Positions 45,499 through 55,801 of a DNA stretch of 64,000 bases are shown here, piece after piece. Position numbers and translations under genes: made by a program. Each line of letters starts with the position of its first letter. The stretch's first letter is position 1. The stretch is from NCBI GenBank assembly GCA_021775425.1, contig JAJFHX010000004.1, positions 1 to 64,000 on the forward strand. Reading direction: 5' to 3'. The notes under the pieces were generated by a model. That model saw nothing but the letters and a program-made list of their open reading frames with translations, made no database searches and was not told the origin of the DNA. The DNA comes from Hyphomicrobiales bacterium. Its GTDB lineage: Bacteria > Pseudomonadota > Alphaproteobacteria > Rhizobiales > HXMU1428-3.

Positions 45499-48051
45499 TC
45501 AGTTTGCGCCGATGACCAGTTTTTCAGACTCAATGGCATGTTGCTGGCGTTTGCATTTTTCAAGGATTTCTTTCAACTGATCCTGTTCAAATGGTTTTGC
45601 AAGATGATCATCCATACCGGCTCTCAGGCATTGCTCTTTATCTTCAGCAAAGGCATTGGCTGTCAATGCTATGATCGGCAGGCAGGTTGATATAGAGCGG
45701 CTGTAACGCGCCAGATAGGAGCGTATTTTTTTGGTCGCTGTAAAGCCATCCATTTCCGGCATGTGAATATCCATCAGGATATAATCAAGTTTCTGGCCAA
45801 GCTTATTGAGATGTTTAACACGTTCATAAGCGGCTTCACCATTGGTAACATGATCGACCTTTGCGCCGAGTTTTTCCAGAATGGTGCGCGCCAGCAGGGC
45901 GTTAATCTCATTATCTTCAGCCAGCAGAATTGTTGGGGCTGTTTCATCAGAATATTCTTCATCGCCGTTACTTTGCGGCGCATCCGTTTGCTGCATATCT
46001 CTTGGAATGGTTGAGCTGTATTCTGTATTGATGCGGGCAAACAGAGAGATAGCCCTTACCGGACGAGTGAGGTAAGCGTCGACCCCATTTGCGTGAAGGC
46101 CTGGGAATTCACCTCGTTCTGAAGCTTCGATCAGAACGATTTTCCTTGGCAGCATCTTGCTATTATTTGCTTCAAGTTCAGTGCCCAGTTCTTTCATCAG
46201 TTTCTGTCCGCGGTTTTTGGCGGTGGCGGCATCCATAATCAGGACATCGTAGGGTTGTGCTGTTTTGCCGGCATGGGTCAGTTCTTTTAAAGCAGCCGCG
46301 CCATCCCGGTAATTACAGGTAATGCCAGAGGCGTTTAATGTGCGGGCAATTGTTCTCATTTCAAGCTCGATCGAGCCAACAATTAATACCCGGTGCGGCA
46401 GTTCCGGCAATTGATATGACTGATAGAGATGGCCGGTGTTTTTAGACCGATTTAGTTCGATTTCAACGATAAATTCGGCTCCTTCATCCTGCTCGGACCT
46501 GACTTCGATTGAGCCGTTCATTTTCTCGATGATTTTTTTGGTGATTGAAAGGCCAAGGCCTGTGCCGCCATAGCGGCGGGCATGTGAGCTGTCGCCTTGT
46601 TCAAATTCTGAAAAGATGGTTTTCTGGGCGGCTCTGGAAATTCCAACGCCAGTATCGCGGACTTTGATGCGAATTTTTTGTCTGCCTGCTGGTCTTGGTC
46701 TGGCAAAATATTCGGGCCCGTAATCTTTTTTCTCACTATCCAGAATATCTATCGTTACACCGCCACTGGCTGTGAATTTTATGGCATTGCCAATTAGATT
46801 GGTAAAAATCTGACGCAACCTGACTTCATCACCCTGCAGAGTTTGAGGCAGAGTTGGGTCAATGTACCAGCTGATTTGCAGGTTTTTGTCATGTGCACGA
46901 GGGGCAAGAAGTTCAATGACTGACTGGGCGATTTCTCTGATATCCAGCGACTGGTTTTCCAACTCTAGCTTGCCGGCTTCAATTTTTGAAAAATCAAGGA
47001 TCTGGTCAATTAATGAAAGCAGGCTTTTGGTTGATGAATTTATTGCCCGGCAATAGGTTTTTTGTTCTGCGGTGATTTCCGTGTCCATCATCAGACCGGT
47101 CATGCCCAGAATGCCGTTCATCGGGGTTCTGATTTCATGGCTCATTGTGGCCAGGAACTGACCCTTGGCACGGCTTGCAGAAAGGGCCTGATCACGTGCT
47201 TTTTGCAATTCATCTTCAACCTGGCGCTGTTCTGTTACATCGCGGCCAATTGACTGAATTTCGATGATGTTCAGATCACGATCACGGATAGCAAATTCTT
47301 CCCATGTGAACCACCTGACACCAAGCGGTGTTGCGAGGCGCTGCGTGTAGCGGCGACGGCCCTGGCCCTGCTCAAATTCAAGAGGTGGGGTCTCATTTCC
47401 GTCTAGAATTTTTGGTTTAAACTCTGAACCGATTTCAGAACCAAGTGCGTTGCCGAACTGTTTGGTGAAGGCGCTGTTTTTATAAGTCAGCGCGCCGTTT
47501 TTATCTCTGCGGATGATGATATCGTTCTGACAATCAAGCAGGTCACGATAACGGGATTCGCTGTCTCTTAATTCCCATTGCACATCACTGAAATGTTCAA
47601 CCTGCTGGTTTAGCTGCTCGACCAACTGGTTGTTTTCCAGATCTTTGTCTTCTCTTAAAATCAGCCGATAAAGGCTCCAGGCTGAAAGGCTGAGAACTGT
47701 GCCCGAAGCCAGCATGAGTGCGGCTGCTGTTAACTCTGGCGTTATAAAAAATAAAGAGATGGCGATGAACAGGGTGATGATGCTGGCAGCAAAGGTCAGG
47801 AACAGTGACGCGACCAGCCCCATGGCCAGCACCCTGGTCAGTTTGGCTGCACTTTGTTCTGATAAGCCGAGGCGTAACAGAGGAGAGATGTTTTTGCCTG
47901 CTATCAATCTTGAAAAATTAAATGGTTCAGCCATTTGACTGGCCCTGAATAAGTTTTCCCGCACCTCATGAATAAGTGAGGTATCACCTTTTTTGGTGTT
48001 TTCAGGCTGATCTGATTGTGCTGACTGAGATTGATTGTTTTGAATGGCCAC
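45499..48051 (-). CDS. Hybrid histidine kinase with PAS and two receiver domains
   Basis: 850 residues: two membrane helices (about 75-130), a PAS domain (about 165-275), HisKA with His305 (ATMSHEIRTPMNG), HATPase (GGTGLGLSITKKI), then two receiver domains. The first receiver (about 560-680) lacks the acidic pair (HRVLIVGSIE), although VLIMDAA keeps an aspartate, so it is probably a pseudo-receiver. The second (about 720-845) is canonical (ILLAEDNEIN, LMDIHMPEMDG). No cognate output regulator is adjacent, so its pathway is unknown. It converges with ccoS across 21 bp. Confidence 0.92.
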   Translation of the reverse strand: MAIQNNQSQSAQSDQPENTKKGDTSLIHEVRENLFRASQMAEPFNFSRLIAGKNISPLLRLGLSEQSAAKLTRVLAMGLVASLFLTFAASIITLFIAISLFFITPELTAAALMLASGTVLSLSAWSLYRLILREDKDLENNQLVEQLNQQVEHFSDVQWELRDSESRYRDLLDCQNDIIIRRDKNGALTYKNSAFTKQFGNALGSEIGSEFKPKILDGNETPPLEFEQGQGRRRYTQRLATPLGVRWFTWEEFAIRDRDLNIIEIQSIGRDVTEQRQVEDELQKARDQALSASRAKGQFLATMSHEIRTPMNGILGMTGLMMDTEITAEQKTYCRAINSSTKSLLSLIDQILDFSKIEAGKLELENQSLDIREIAQSVIELLAPRAHDKNLQISWYIDPTLPQTLQGDEVRLRQIFTNLIGNAIKFTASGGVTIDILDSEKKDYGPEYFARPRPAGRQKIRIKVRDTGVGISRAAQKTIFSEFEQGDSSHARRYGGTGLGLSITKKIIEKMNGSIEVRSEQDEGAEFIVEIELNRSKNTGHLYQSYQLPELPHRVLIVGSIELEMRTIARTLNASGITCNYRDGAAALKELTHAGKTAQPYDVLIMDAATAKNRGQKLMKELGTELEANNSKMLPRKIVLIEASERGEFPGLHANGVDAYLTRPVRAISLFARINTEYSSTIPRDMQQTDAPQSNGDEEYSDETAPTILLAEDNEINALLARTILEKLGAKVDHVTNGEAAYERVKHLNKLGQKLDYILMDIHMPEMDGFTATKKIRSYLARYSRSISTCLPIIALTANAFAEDKEQCLRAGMDDHLAKPFEQDQLKEILEKCKRQQHAIESEKLVIGAN

Positions 48052-48222
48052 TGTTCACTACTCGATACTATTGATTTTTGGACAGGTAAACTGAACCATA
48101 GTTAACCAGAGTAGTTTTGAGATTTAATTACTTTTATTGTATTTATTTTATATAGTTAGCATGTAATTTTTTAATTTATCAGTATAAGCCGCAATGAAAC
48201 TTCCGGTTAACCATATAACGAC

Positions 48223-49746
48223 TTAAAGTACTTGTTGAGAGCTTCTGTATGAGAGGGCTTCGGCGATGTGTGCATGAGAAACAGTTTCAGAAAATTCGAG
48301 GTCTGCCAGAGTGCGGGCCACTCTTAAAGCTTTGTGAAAGCCTCTTGCTGAGAGCCGCAATTTCGTGGCTGCTTTTTTCAGCAACTCTTTGCCGCTTTCA
48401 TCTGGCGTGGTGATCTGCTCAAGCATTGGCACTGAGCATGTGGCGTTCAGCATAGTCGGGTCATCGCATAATTTTTTGAAACGGTTGCTTTGTATTTCCC
48501 TTGCTGACTGAACGCGTGCTCTTACTGTAGCGCTTGTTTCTGTCTGGGTTTCATCCAGCAGATCAAGGGCTGTCACTGCCGGAACCTCGATTTGCAGATC
48601 GATACGATCCAGCAGTGGCCCGGAAATTCGGGACTGGTAACGCTCCGCACAGTTTGCTCCTTTTGAGCAGGCGTAACCTGGCTCAAAAGCTTTGCCGCAC
48701 CGGCACGGGTTCATGGCGGCAATAAGCTGAATTTTTGATGGATAAGTGATGCGATGGTTGGCCCTTGCAATCGCTGTTTCTCCTGTTTCAAGAGGTTGGC
48801 GCAAAGCGTCCAGCACCTGACCGGAAAATTCCGGCAGCTCATCCAGAAATAATACACCGTGATGCGCTAACGCAACTTCGCCGGGCCTTGGCTTTGAACC
48901 CCCGCCCACCAGCGCGGCCATGGTTGCTGAATGGTGAGGTGCGCGGAAGGGACGGCTCTGACTGAGCTTGCCGCCCATCAGTTCACCAGCAAGGCTCTGG
49001 ATCATTGAAACTTCCAGCATTTCTTTGGAAGAGAGTTTTGGGAGGATGGTGGGCAGTCTTGAAGCCAGCATTGATTTGCCAGCGCCTGGTGGCCCGGCCA
49101 TCAGCAGGTTATGGCCGCCGGCAGCGGCGATTTCAAGACTTCGTTTTGCTCCCTCCTGGCCTTTAATGTCGGCGATATCAGGTTGTCCTTCCTGAGATTG
49201 CTGGTGAATTTCTGGTTTTGGCCGGCTGAGTTGCTGGGTGCCTTTGAAATGGTTGACGAGGCTCAGCAGATGGGCGGGGGCGAGGATGTTCATATCTTCA
49301 CTGGCCCAGGCGGCTTCTGGCCCGCAACTGGCCGGACAAATTATTCCAAGACCCTGCTGGTTGGCACCGATTGAGGCTGGTAACGCGCCAACAACGGGGC
49401 TTATGGTTGCGTCAAGTGCAAGCTCGCCAATTACCACAAAGCCGCTCAACATCTCTTTGGGGATGGCATCTGTTGCAGCCATCAGACCAAGGGCAATTGG
49501 CAAGTCATAATGGCTGCCGACTTTTGGCAGATCTGCCGGGGCGAGATTAACGGTGATGCGTTTTGGTGGCAGTCCGAGGCCCAGCGCGTTTAATGCGGCG
49601 CGGACTCTTTCGCGGCTTTCAGCAACAGCTTTGTCAGCCAGGCCGACAATGTTAAAGGCGGGCAGACCAGACGCGACCTGTACCTGTACATCGACAGGTT
49701 TCGCTTCTATTCCTATGAATGCTACCGTTTTGACCTCAGCATACAT
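48223..49746 (-). CDS. YifB-family Mg-chelatase-like AAA ATPase
   Basis: 507 residues of the YifB/ComM family. The N-terminal LonC-like domain (VQVQVASGLPAFNIVGLADKAVAESRERVRAAL) precedes an AAA domain with Walker A GPPGAGKSML and Walker B GVLFLDELPEF, and a cysteine cluster (CRCGKAFEPGYACSKGANC). ComM-type members are hexameric helicases that aid branch migration in natural transformation. The start MYAEVK (49746) has GAGGGGGG upstream and is preferred over the track start 24 codons earlier. Confidence 0.92.
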   Translation of the reverse strand: MYAEVKTVAFIGIEAKPVDVQVQVASGLPAFNIVGLADKAVAESRERVRAALNALGLGLPPKRITVNLAPADLPKVGSHYDLPIALGLMAATDAIPKEMLSGFVVIGELALDATISPVVGALPASIGANQQGLGIICPASCGPEAAWASEDMNILAPAHLLSLVNHFKGTQQLSRPKPEIHQQSQEGQPDIADIKGQEGAKRSLEIAAAGGHNLLMAGPPGAGKSMLASRLPTILPKLSSKEMLEVSMIQSLAGELMGGKLSQSRPFRAPHHSATMAALVGGGSKPRPGEVALAHHGVLFLDELPEFSGQVLDALRQPLETGETAIARANHRITYPSKIQLIAAMNPCRCGKAFEPGYACSKGANCAERYQSRISGPLLDRIDLQIEVPAVTALDLLDETQTETSATVRARVQSAREIQSNRFKKLCDDPTMLNATCSVPMLEQITTPDESGKELLKKAATKLRLSARGFHKALRVARTLADLEFSETVSHAHIAEALSYRSSQQVL

Positions 49747-49946
49747 AGTTTGCCCCCCTCTTCCACTTTCTATGCGAGTGGTCTTGGCTATTCGAATGCT
49801 CTGGCTCCGCACTAACACAACGTTGTTTTATAGTTAGTGCCAGAACTAGTTTCCGGAGGGTAACAATAAAGCTCTGCTACAGCAAGAACAAAAAGTGAAC
49901 TCTTGAACTGATTTGTTTGCTGATCAGTTCTCTCTTATCATTTCAC

Positions 49947-50630
49947 TCAGCCATTATAACGGTAGTGACCGGTGATTTTGAAGCTGAACAGGTCATCATC
50001 CAGTTTTGGTCCAAGGCCGATGTTGTGAATGATCATCGGTGCACCGGAGGTGCCGACCTTATCTGAGACAATGGCGATATGATCGCGGGAGGAAATGGCT
50101 TTATCGAGATAGTAGGTGACGATATCACCGGGTTTATAGTCAGCGGGGTTATCGGTGACAGGTAATTTCCGGCCATAGCGCGTGAAGAATTTTTCCAGCA
50201 CTTTGACACGGCGGTGAGCAATGTTTCTATCGCCGCCCATTTTCTGGTGAACATCTTTTTGCAAATCAATGCCAATGGCTCGATATGCTCGAATGATGAC
50301 GTCCGTGCAAACGCCAAAATGGGCCGGGACATCGCCATTGGGGTATGGAATTTTGAAATATTGCGGGTTATAGATGACGAGGTTCTTGGTTCGCTCTAAG
50401 GCGGCGTCAGCGAGGCGCTGTTGCACGGTTTTTTTTGACTGGGATTGTGTTAGTGCCGCGCTGTCGCCAAAAAGGCGGCTCGGCTCTTGTTCTGACTTTT
50501 CTTTTTGCTGGGTCTCAGTTTCCTCTTTCTGGCTTTTCGTTTTTTCTTGAGCTTCAGTTGCAAAAGCGATGACCGTTAATGGAAAAATCACCAGGCTGAC
50601 GAATAATGATAAAGTGGAAAAAATTTTCAT
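49947..50630 (-). CDS. Exported DUF1287 protein
   Basis: About 227 residues from the chosen start MKIFSTLSLF, which gives a clear signal peptide; a longer track ORF begins 24 codons upstream, and the ribosome site does not settle it. After a Gln/Glu/Lys-rich linker comes the DUF1287 domain (YPNGDVPAHFGVCTDVIIRAYRAIGIDLQKDVHQKM, YKPGDIVTYYL, SRDHIAIVSD). The Cys and His positions resemble NlpC/P60-like hydrolases, so a cell-wall role is possible but unproven. Confidence 0.82.
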   Translation of the reverse strand: MKIFSTLSLFVSLVIFPLTVIAFATEAQEKTKSQKEETETQQKEKSEQEPSRLFGDSAALTQSQSKKTVQQRLADAALERTKNLVIYNPQYFKIPYPNGDVPAHFGVCTDVIIRAYRAIGIDLQKDVHQKMGGDRNIAHRRVKVLEKFFTRYGRKLPVTDNPADYKPGDIVTYYLDKAISSRDHIAIVSDKVGTSGAPMIIHNIGLGPKLDDDLFSFKITGHYRYNG

Positions 50631-50813
50631 GTTTAGACAGGCCTTCTGATTTGTCTTGAGACACAGCATGATGCCGCCAGATTGTGGCAGGCTTTCTAGC
50701 ATTCAATTCTAATGATTAGGTGTGTTTTCAGGGCGAAATGTCAAGTCTGATCAGGTTATACTTGTTTTTCTTAATGGCTTAGTAGCCGATAGTACTGCAA
50801 ACTACGCTACAGC

Positions 50814-52145
50814 TCAGGCTGACAAAACCTGATGCTGGTCGGTTTTGTTTTGATTATGAATCAGATGTTTTTCCAGTTCCTGAAACAGTTCTTCGCCGCG
50901 GAACGGTTTTGAGATATGGCCCTTCATACCGGCTTCGGCATATAGCTGGATCTGATCTTCCAGTACATTCGCGGTGAGTGCAAGGATGGGCGGCAAGGCT
51001 TTACCTTCTGAAAGTCTGATCAATTCTCTGGTTGCTGTGATGCCATCCATTTTTGGCATCATGATATCCATCAGGATAAGGTCGTAAGGTTTGGCTTCTT
51101 CACTCGGATCAGTCGGCTCGATTTGTTTTCCCATCAGCTCAAGTGCTTCTTCGCCATTGTTGGCGATATCAAAACTTAAACCAAATTTTTCAAGGTAGGT
51201 TTTGATCAGCATCTGATTAAGCTGGTTATCTTCAACAACCATGACATGGCCCTGAAGTGTTGTTTCCTGCTCTATCTTAGAGCTGGCATTGTTGGTCATT
51301 TCAGAGTGGTTTGTGGCTTTTTTCGCCCTGAAAGTGAACCAGAAACAGCTGCCAACATCACTGCGGCTGTTATATGCCATGGTCCCACCCATGCGCTCGG
51401 CCAGTTTTCGGGAAATGCAAAGGCCAAGACCACTGCCACCAAACTTAGTCTGAATGGAGTTGTTGGCCTGAGCAAAGGGGGTGAATATATTTTGCTGCTC
51501 GCTCTTGCTCATGCCGATGCCAGTATCCTGCATCTCAACGCGGATCAGATATTCATCAACCGCGTTTTCGATTTTAATGGCACTCAGTTTGAGGCTGATC
51601 CTGCCTTTTTCGGTAAATTTAAGAGCGTTGTTCGCAAGGTTGTTAATGATCTGAGACAACCTGCTCTGATCGCCGATGATGAATTCGGGGCACGACGTTT
51701 CTATTTCAAGGGTGAATGCCAATCCCTTTGCTTCTGCTCTTGGCTGAATAGAGGCGGTCGCGGTTTGCAGGAACTTTGCCAGTTCGATTTCGCCTTGCTC
51801 CAGTTTTACTTGACCTGATTCAAGACGAGCAAAATTGAGAATGTCATCCGTTAAGATTGCAAGGTTATTAGCGGCCAGTTGCAGGGTTTTGGCGTATTGC
51901 TGCTGGTTTTCATTCAGGCCGGTTAATTGCAACAGCTCAACCATGGACATGACGGCACCAATCGGCGTTCTGATTTCATGGCTGACTGTTGCCAATAGTT
52001 CTGAATTTGCCTGTTCGCGCTGTTTTAGCTCTGCGATCTGCTGATGTAATTCAGCATTCTCAGCTTCAAGCTTCTGAATTTCTGTCTCAGATGCAGTTTC
52101 AGTGGGGTTGGCACTGATGGGACTGCTGTCTTGCTCTGTCGTCAT
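50814..52145 (-). CDS. Cytoplasmic hybrid histidine kinase with receiver
   Basis: 443 residues with no membrane helix. A coiled coil (about 18-48) leads to HisKA with His56 (ATVSHEIRTPIGAV), HATPase (NNALKFTEKG, GGSGLGLCISRKL), and a C-terminal receiver (about 305-430: VMVVEDNQLNQML, LILMDIMMPKMDG). The coiled coil may be a signal input or dimer element. It is an orphan, like the kinase at 45.5 kb, with which it shares the HisKA-HATPase-receiver layout. Confidence 0.92.
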   Translation of the reverse strand: MTTEQDSSPISANPTETASETEIQKLEAENAELHQQIAELKQREQANSELLATVSHEIRTPIGAVMSMVELLQLTGLNENQQQYAKTLQLAANNLAILTDDILNFARLESGQVKLEQGEIELAKFLQTATASIQPRAEAKGLAFTLEIETSCPEFIIGDQSRLSQIINNLANNALKFTEKGRISLKLSAIKIENAVDEYLIRVEMQDTGIGMSKSEQQNIFTPFAQANNSIQTKFGGSGLGLCISRKLAERMGGTMAYNSRSDVGSCFWFTFRAKKATNHSEMTNNASSKIEQETTLQGHVMVVEDNQLNQMLIKTYLEKFGLSFDIANNGEEALELMGKQIEPTDPSEEAKPYDLILMDIMMPKMDGITATRELIRLSEGKALPPILALTANVLEDQIQLYAEAGMKGHISKPFRGEELFQELEKHLIHNQNKTDQHQVLSA

Positions 52146-52271
52146 TTTACGCCTTTACGCTCAATAGAGGCAAACAAAGTCTGCCTGTATTGAAATTGAG
52201 ACTAAGCAAAAGCAGTTAAATTCAGCTTTAATTTCGTGGTTTGCCAGTCGTAAAAGAGCCGTGAAAGCAAT

Positions 52272-53198
52272 TTATGGTAAATAAGTGCTTAAGGCGCTCG
52301 CCCCTTTTTCAGCGGCGTTTCTGATTTCACTGGCGGTCAGGCCTTCTGCTCTTAGCTCAAAAAGGCTTTTATGGGCTTTGGATTTGGAAAGTTTACCTTC
52401 TCTGCTCATGACCAGGTCATGATGATGATAGGAAGGGACTAAGTAACCCAGATTAATCTGCAAGATGCGGTGCACATCTGTTGCTGCTTCAAGATCCACC
52501 CCGCGGCAAATATGGGTGATGCCTTCAAGATGATCATCTACGACAACCGAGAGATGGTAGCTGGTTGGCACATCTTTTCTGGCGATGATGACATCACCCC
52601 AGCGCGACGGGTTGAGCATTTCATGGTGCCTGGCTTGCTGCTGCTCGTTTCCATTGATTTCAAAAGTCTCACAGCGGAGGTCGCCGCCAGTCAGATGCTG
52701 TGCGCGAGATAGAGCTTTATCCATATGCAGGCGCAGGGAGTAAGGCTCGCCAGCCATTATTCTTTGCTTTGCAGCTTCATCAGGGAGGTGTTTGCAGAGC
52801 CCGGGGTAAAGCAAGGCCCCATCCGGGTCTCTCTTGATCTCAGCCGGGTTTTGAGCTGACCAGTATGATTTGATATCGCCCCGGCTGGCAAAACAGGGAT
52901 ATAACAAACCAAGTTCATTCAATTGATCAATCGCCGATTTATAATCTGCCATATGCTTTGATTGTTGGCGAACCGGTTCAGGCCAGGAAAGTCCCAGCCA
53001 GTGCAGGTCGCGGTAAATCGCGGCGATGTATTTTTGCTGCGAGCGGGCTTTGTCAATATCTTCAATGCGCAATCGGCAAACCCCGTTCAGGTTTTTTGCG
53101 GCTTGTTGGTTCAGTAATGCGGAATAGGCATGGCCCAGGTGCAACAGGCCATTTGGGCTGGGAGCAAAGCGAAAAGTCGGTGTTTTAGCTGTTGACAC
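52272..53198 (-). CDS. gluQ: Glutamyl-Q tRNA(Asp) synthetase
   Basis: 308 residues: a GluRS-like catalytic core without the anticodon-binding domain. The HIGH-type motif is APSNGLLHLGHAYSALL-like (FAPSPNGLLHLGHA), followed by CRLRIEDIDKARS and the KMSKS counterpart GKLSKSK. The enzyme attaches glutamate to queuosine in tRNA-Asp. It starts with GTG. It complements queG at 14.2 kb, so the queuosine modification route to glutamyl-queuosine seems present. Confidence 0.95.
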   Translation of the reverse strand: MSTAKTPTFRFAPSPNGLLHLGHAYSALLNQQAAKNLNGVCRLRIEDIDKARSQQKYIAAIYRDLHWLGLSWPEPVRQQSKHMADYKSAIDQLNELGLLYPCFASRGDIKSYWSAQNPAEIKRDPDGALLYPGLCKHLPDEAAKQRIMAGEPYSLRLHMDKALSRAQHLTGGDLRCETFEINGNEQQQARHHEMLNPSRWGDVIIARKDVPTSYHLSVVVDDHLEGITHICRGVDLEAATDVHRILQINLGYLVPSYHHHDLVMSREGKLSKSKAHKSLFELRAEGLTASEIRNAAEKGASALSTYLP

Positions 53199-53395
53199 GG
53201 CTGTGTTGACCTTTATTGCTCTTGATGATACAAGCTTTTATGAGTTTTCGCCGCTCTTGCATTTTTATGCCGGGCGGCTTTGCTTTTAACGCGTATCACC
53301 TCTGCGCTATAGCTTCTTTTTGAGAGAAGCCTGTTAGATTGGGTAAATACAGCGGTATTTTCACTTAAAGATTGATATAACGAGGATTAGCCCTC

Positions 53396-53662
53396 ATGGC
53401 CAATACTAAATCGGCTAAAAAAGCCATTCGTAAAATTGCTCGTAAGACAGCAGTTAATAAAAATCGCCGGAGCCGTATGCGCACTTATATTCGCCAGGTT
53501 GAAGAAGCTATCACAGCTGGTGACCAATCCGTTGCTCAACAAGCTCTTGTGGCTGCACAACCAGAAATTATGCGGAGTGCTCAAAAAGGCATTTTACATA
53601 AGAACAGTGCTTCACGGAAAATTTCCCGGCTCTCTGCACGGATCAAAGCCCTTAGCGCGTAA
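53396..53662 (+). CDS. rpsT: 30S ribosomal protein S20
   Basis: An 88-residue, strongly basic helical protein with the S20 opening [28 protein letters not shown] and ending [19 protein letters not shown]. It binds 16S rRNA early in 30S assembly. A strong terminator follows. Its position next to dnaA is common in alphaproteobacteria. Confidence 0.98.
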   Translation: MANTKSAKKAIRKIARKTAVNKNRRSRMRTYIRQVEEAITAGDQSVAQQALVAAQPEIMRSAQKGILHKNSASRKISRLSARIKALSA

Positions 53663-53722
53663 GCTAATCGAAGGGATTTGCGGTCATTGTGCTGAGTCAC
53701 TGAACGTTGTTGCAAATTTGAA

Positions 53723-53752
53723 ACACCCGGCCAAAGCCGGGTGTTTTTTTTT
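53723..53752 (+). terminator. rpsT terminator
   Basis: ACACCCGG and CCGGGTGT form an 8-bp perfect stem with a 6-nt loop, followed by a run of T. Confidence 0.93.
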
Positions 53753-54526
53753 ATGCCTCGGAACCAGCTAATTCACCCTTGAATCAATGTATTATAAGTT
53801 AAGTGTGGAGATTCCCTGTTTTTGCCCATTTAGGGCTTTTTGATGAGGCAAAATTTATTTTGTGTTTAATAAAAAACTCTGCTTGACAGATTCTCAAATT
53901 AACTCCGATCACAGAATGGTTAAAAAATTATTGAATCACAAGAAGTTGGTTCAATGGGCCAAAAAATGATGCTCGTAAAAGGTTAATTTTCTGCGCGCAC
54001 TCAACCTCTCCAAAACGCCTTATCGGGTCGCTGGCGGTCTTGTCAGGGCAGAGGGGCGTGTGTATAGTTAATTTCATCCGAGGGGCAACTATCTTCTCAC
54101 CGAAAGTATCAAACATATAATTCTAGTAAACATGCGTATTCATCATCCTTTGCACAGCAGAGGGGTGAAAGCGATGCAGTATTGTCGTTATGCAGATCTA
54201 TCTGCTTAACATCTGTTTGCATTTCGAATACTTGAGTTATTTCTGTTGCTACTTTATTTGAACGTGCGATGGTCGATATTTTAGAGTATTTACTTAAGGA
54301 ATACTCTGGCGGGCTGGTTGTTGTTTTGCATTTCTGGTTGTTGGGAATTGAAAAATGAAAAAGTTAATATTCTGGCATGAAACTGCATAGTTGTTAACTT
54401 TTACGGTTATTGAGTGTGGTGAATATTTTTGTTTCAGTGGCCATAATTTTTGGCAAATGAGACCATAAATATGACGATTATTGAGGGTAATTTATTAAGA
54501 CTGATTCGTTTTGACAGCTAAAGACA

Positions 54527-55114
54527 TGATCAAACACAAGCTTTGATCAGATTTGCTGACAGGTGTGAATTTGATGATCAAAATCTGATCTCTGGTCTAC
54601 ATTTTTGAAGGTTTTATGCCAGTTGACGAATTTATAAAAATGTTTGGGATTTTTAAGTGGTTTTGAATTGAGTTTACGGGTCTTTACGAGGTAACGGCTT
54701 TAAAAAAAGGATTGGCAGTCTTGAATAGCTTACCTTCCTTTTAAACTGAGGAACGTTTCTCATGTTTGTGACCGAATTCTTAGTGGCTTAGTTTTGTGAG
54801 TTGTACGACTTAAGCCTGAAATGACAGACGAGTTAACAAGAGGGAGGGAATTTTTAAACTTTTGGATCTTTTGAGGCAGCGTATGTTGCTTAACCAGGTT
54901 GAATTTTACAAACCGGTATTAATTTCACGCTTTTTCGTGAGTTAATTTTCATTTCGGGAGTTGGTTAAGCGCAATTGTCAAAGAGGCCCGGTGTGTTTTC
55001 ACAGCGATGACAATGTAAATTTATATGTATTGAAAATGGAACTGATGTCTTAAATTTTAAAACCAGCTCTGATCAAATGCTAAAGCCTGATAGTTTCAGG
55101 TCATTCTGATCAAA
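54527..55114. repeat. Cluster of TGATCAAA motifs
   Basis: TGATCAAA occurs at 54527, 54542 (inverted), 54575, 55070 and 55107. Several extend to CTGATCAAAT, so the core is the palindrome TGATCA with a preferred flank. A binding protein is not known. Confidence 0.6.
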
Positions 55115-55801
55115 TCTGCTGGTATCATAATAGACGGTGTTTCTTTCAATATGGCTGTATCAAGAACTTGTTTTTTCATTTTGGTTATTTCAAAAGACCA
55201 TTGGCATGGTTGGCTGGCATCTCCAGATAGTGAAAAAATAAACTGAATTTAACAGGATGAGGGGGCTTTCAGATTTTTTATTGATGGGTTTATTTTCAAA
55301 AGGATTAAAGCGTTGTGCTTTTAAAGCTTTTGGTTATTTGCTCTGAAAAATGAATTCTGTGAGTTGCTAATTCTGAGTTTTGAATTTTTGGTTTGCTGAA
55401 ACGATTGAAAGATTTTGAGCTTTGGGGCTCATAAGATATGCACAATTCTGGTGAGGGTAACTGAGCTTCCTCGCTCTGTGCTATCCAGCCAATCTCTCAA
55501 TTAATTCATTTAAAATAAAATAACAGCTAACCCGTTCAAAACTTCATTGATTTCAGTTCTGATACATCACCAGGATCATATTTATCAGCGTCTGAATTAC
55601 AGGCGCTCATGTTCATCTCTCTGATTTCACATTGAGGTATCTTCTTACAAAATCTAGTTGCAGCTCTTTTTTATGCTGGATGACTGCTGTCTGTGTCTGA
55701 TGTGTTGAGACCAGTTTTAGCAGGCGAAAGATTAAGTCCATTAGTTTTGTTTTTTAGCACCGAATTTTTGAATTCATTCGCTTCATGAGTTCTGTGTTTT
55801 T

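Noticed and set aside
53928-54116. 62-residue minus-strand ORF in the dnaA-upstream region
   Set aside because: No recognisable domain, no clear ribosome site, and it is the length expected for random open frames.
54059-55444. Four sites one mismatch away from the DnaA box TTWTNCACA (near 54059, 54148, 54995, 55436)
   Set aside because: In 2.3 kb on both strands roughly three such near matches are expected by chance, and none is a perfect box, so they are not reported as features.
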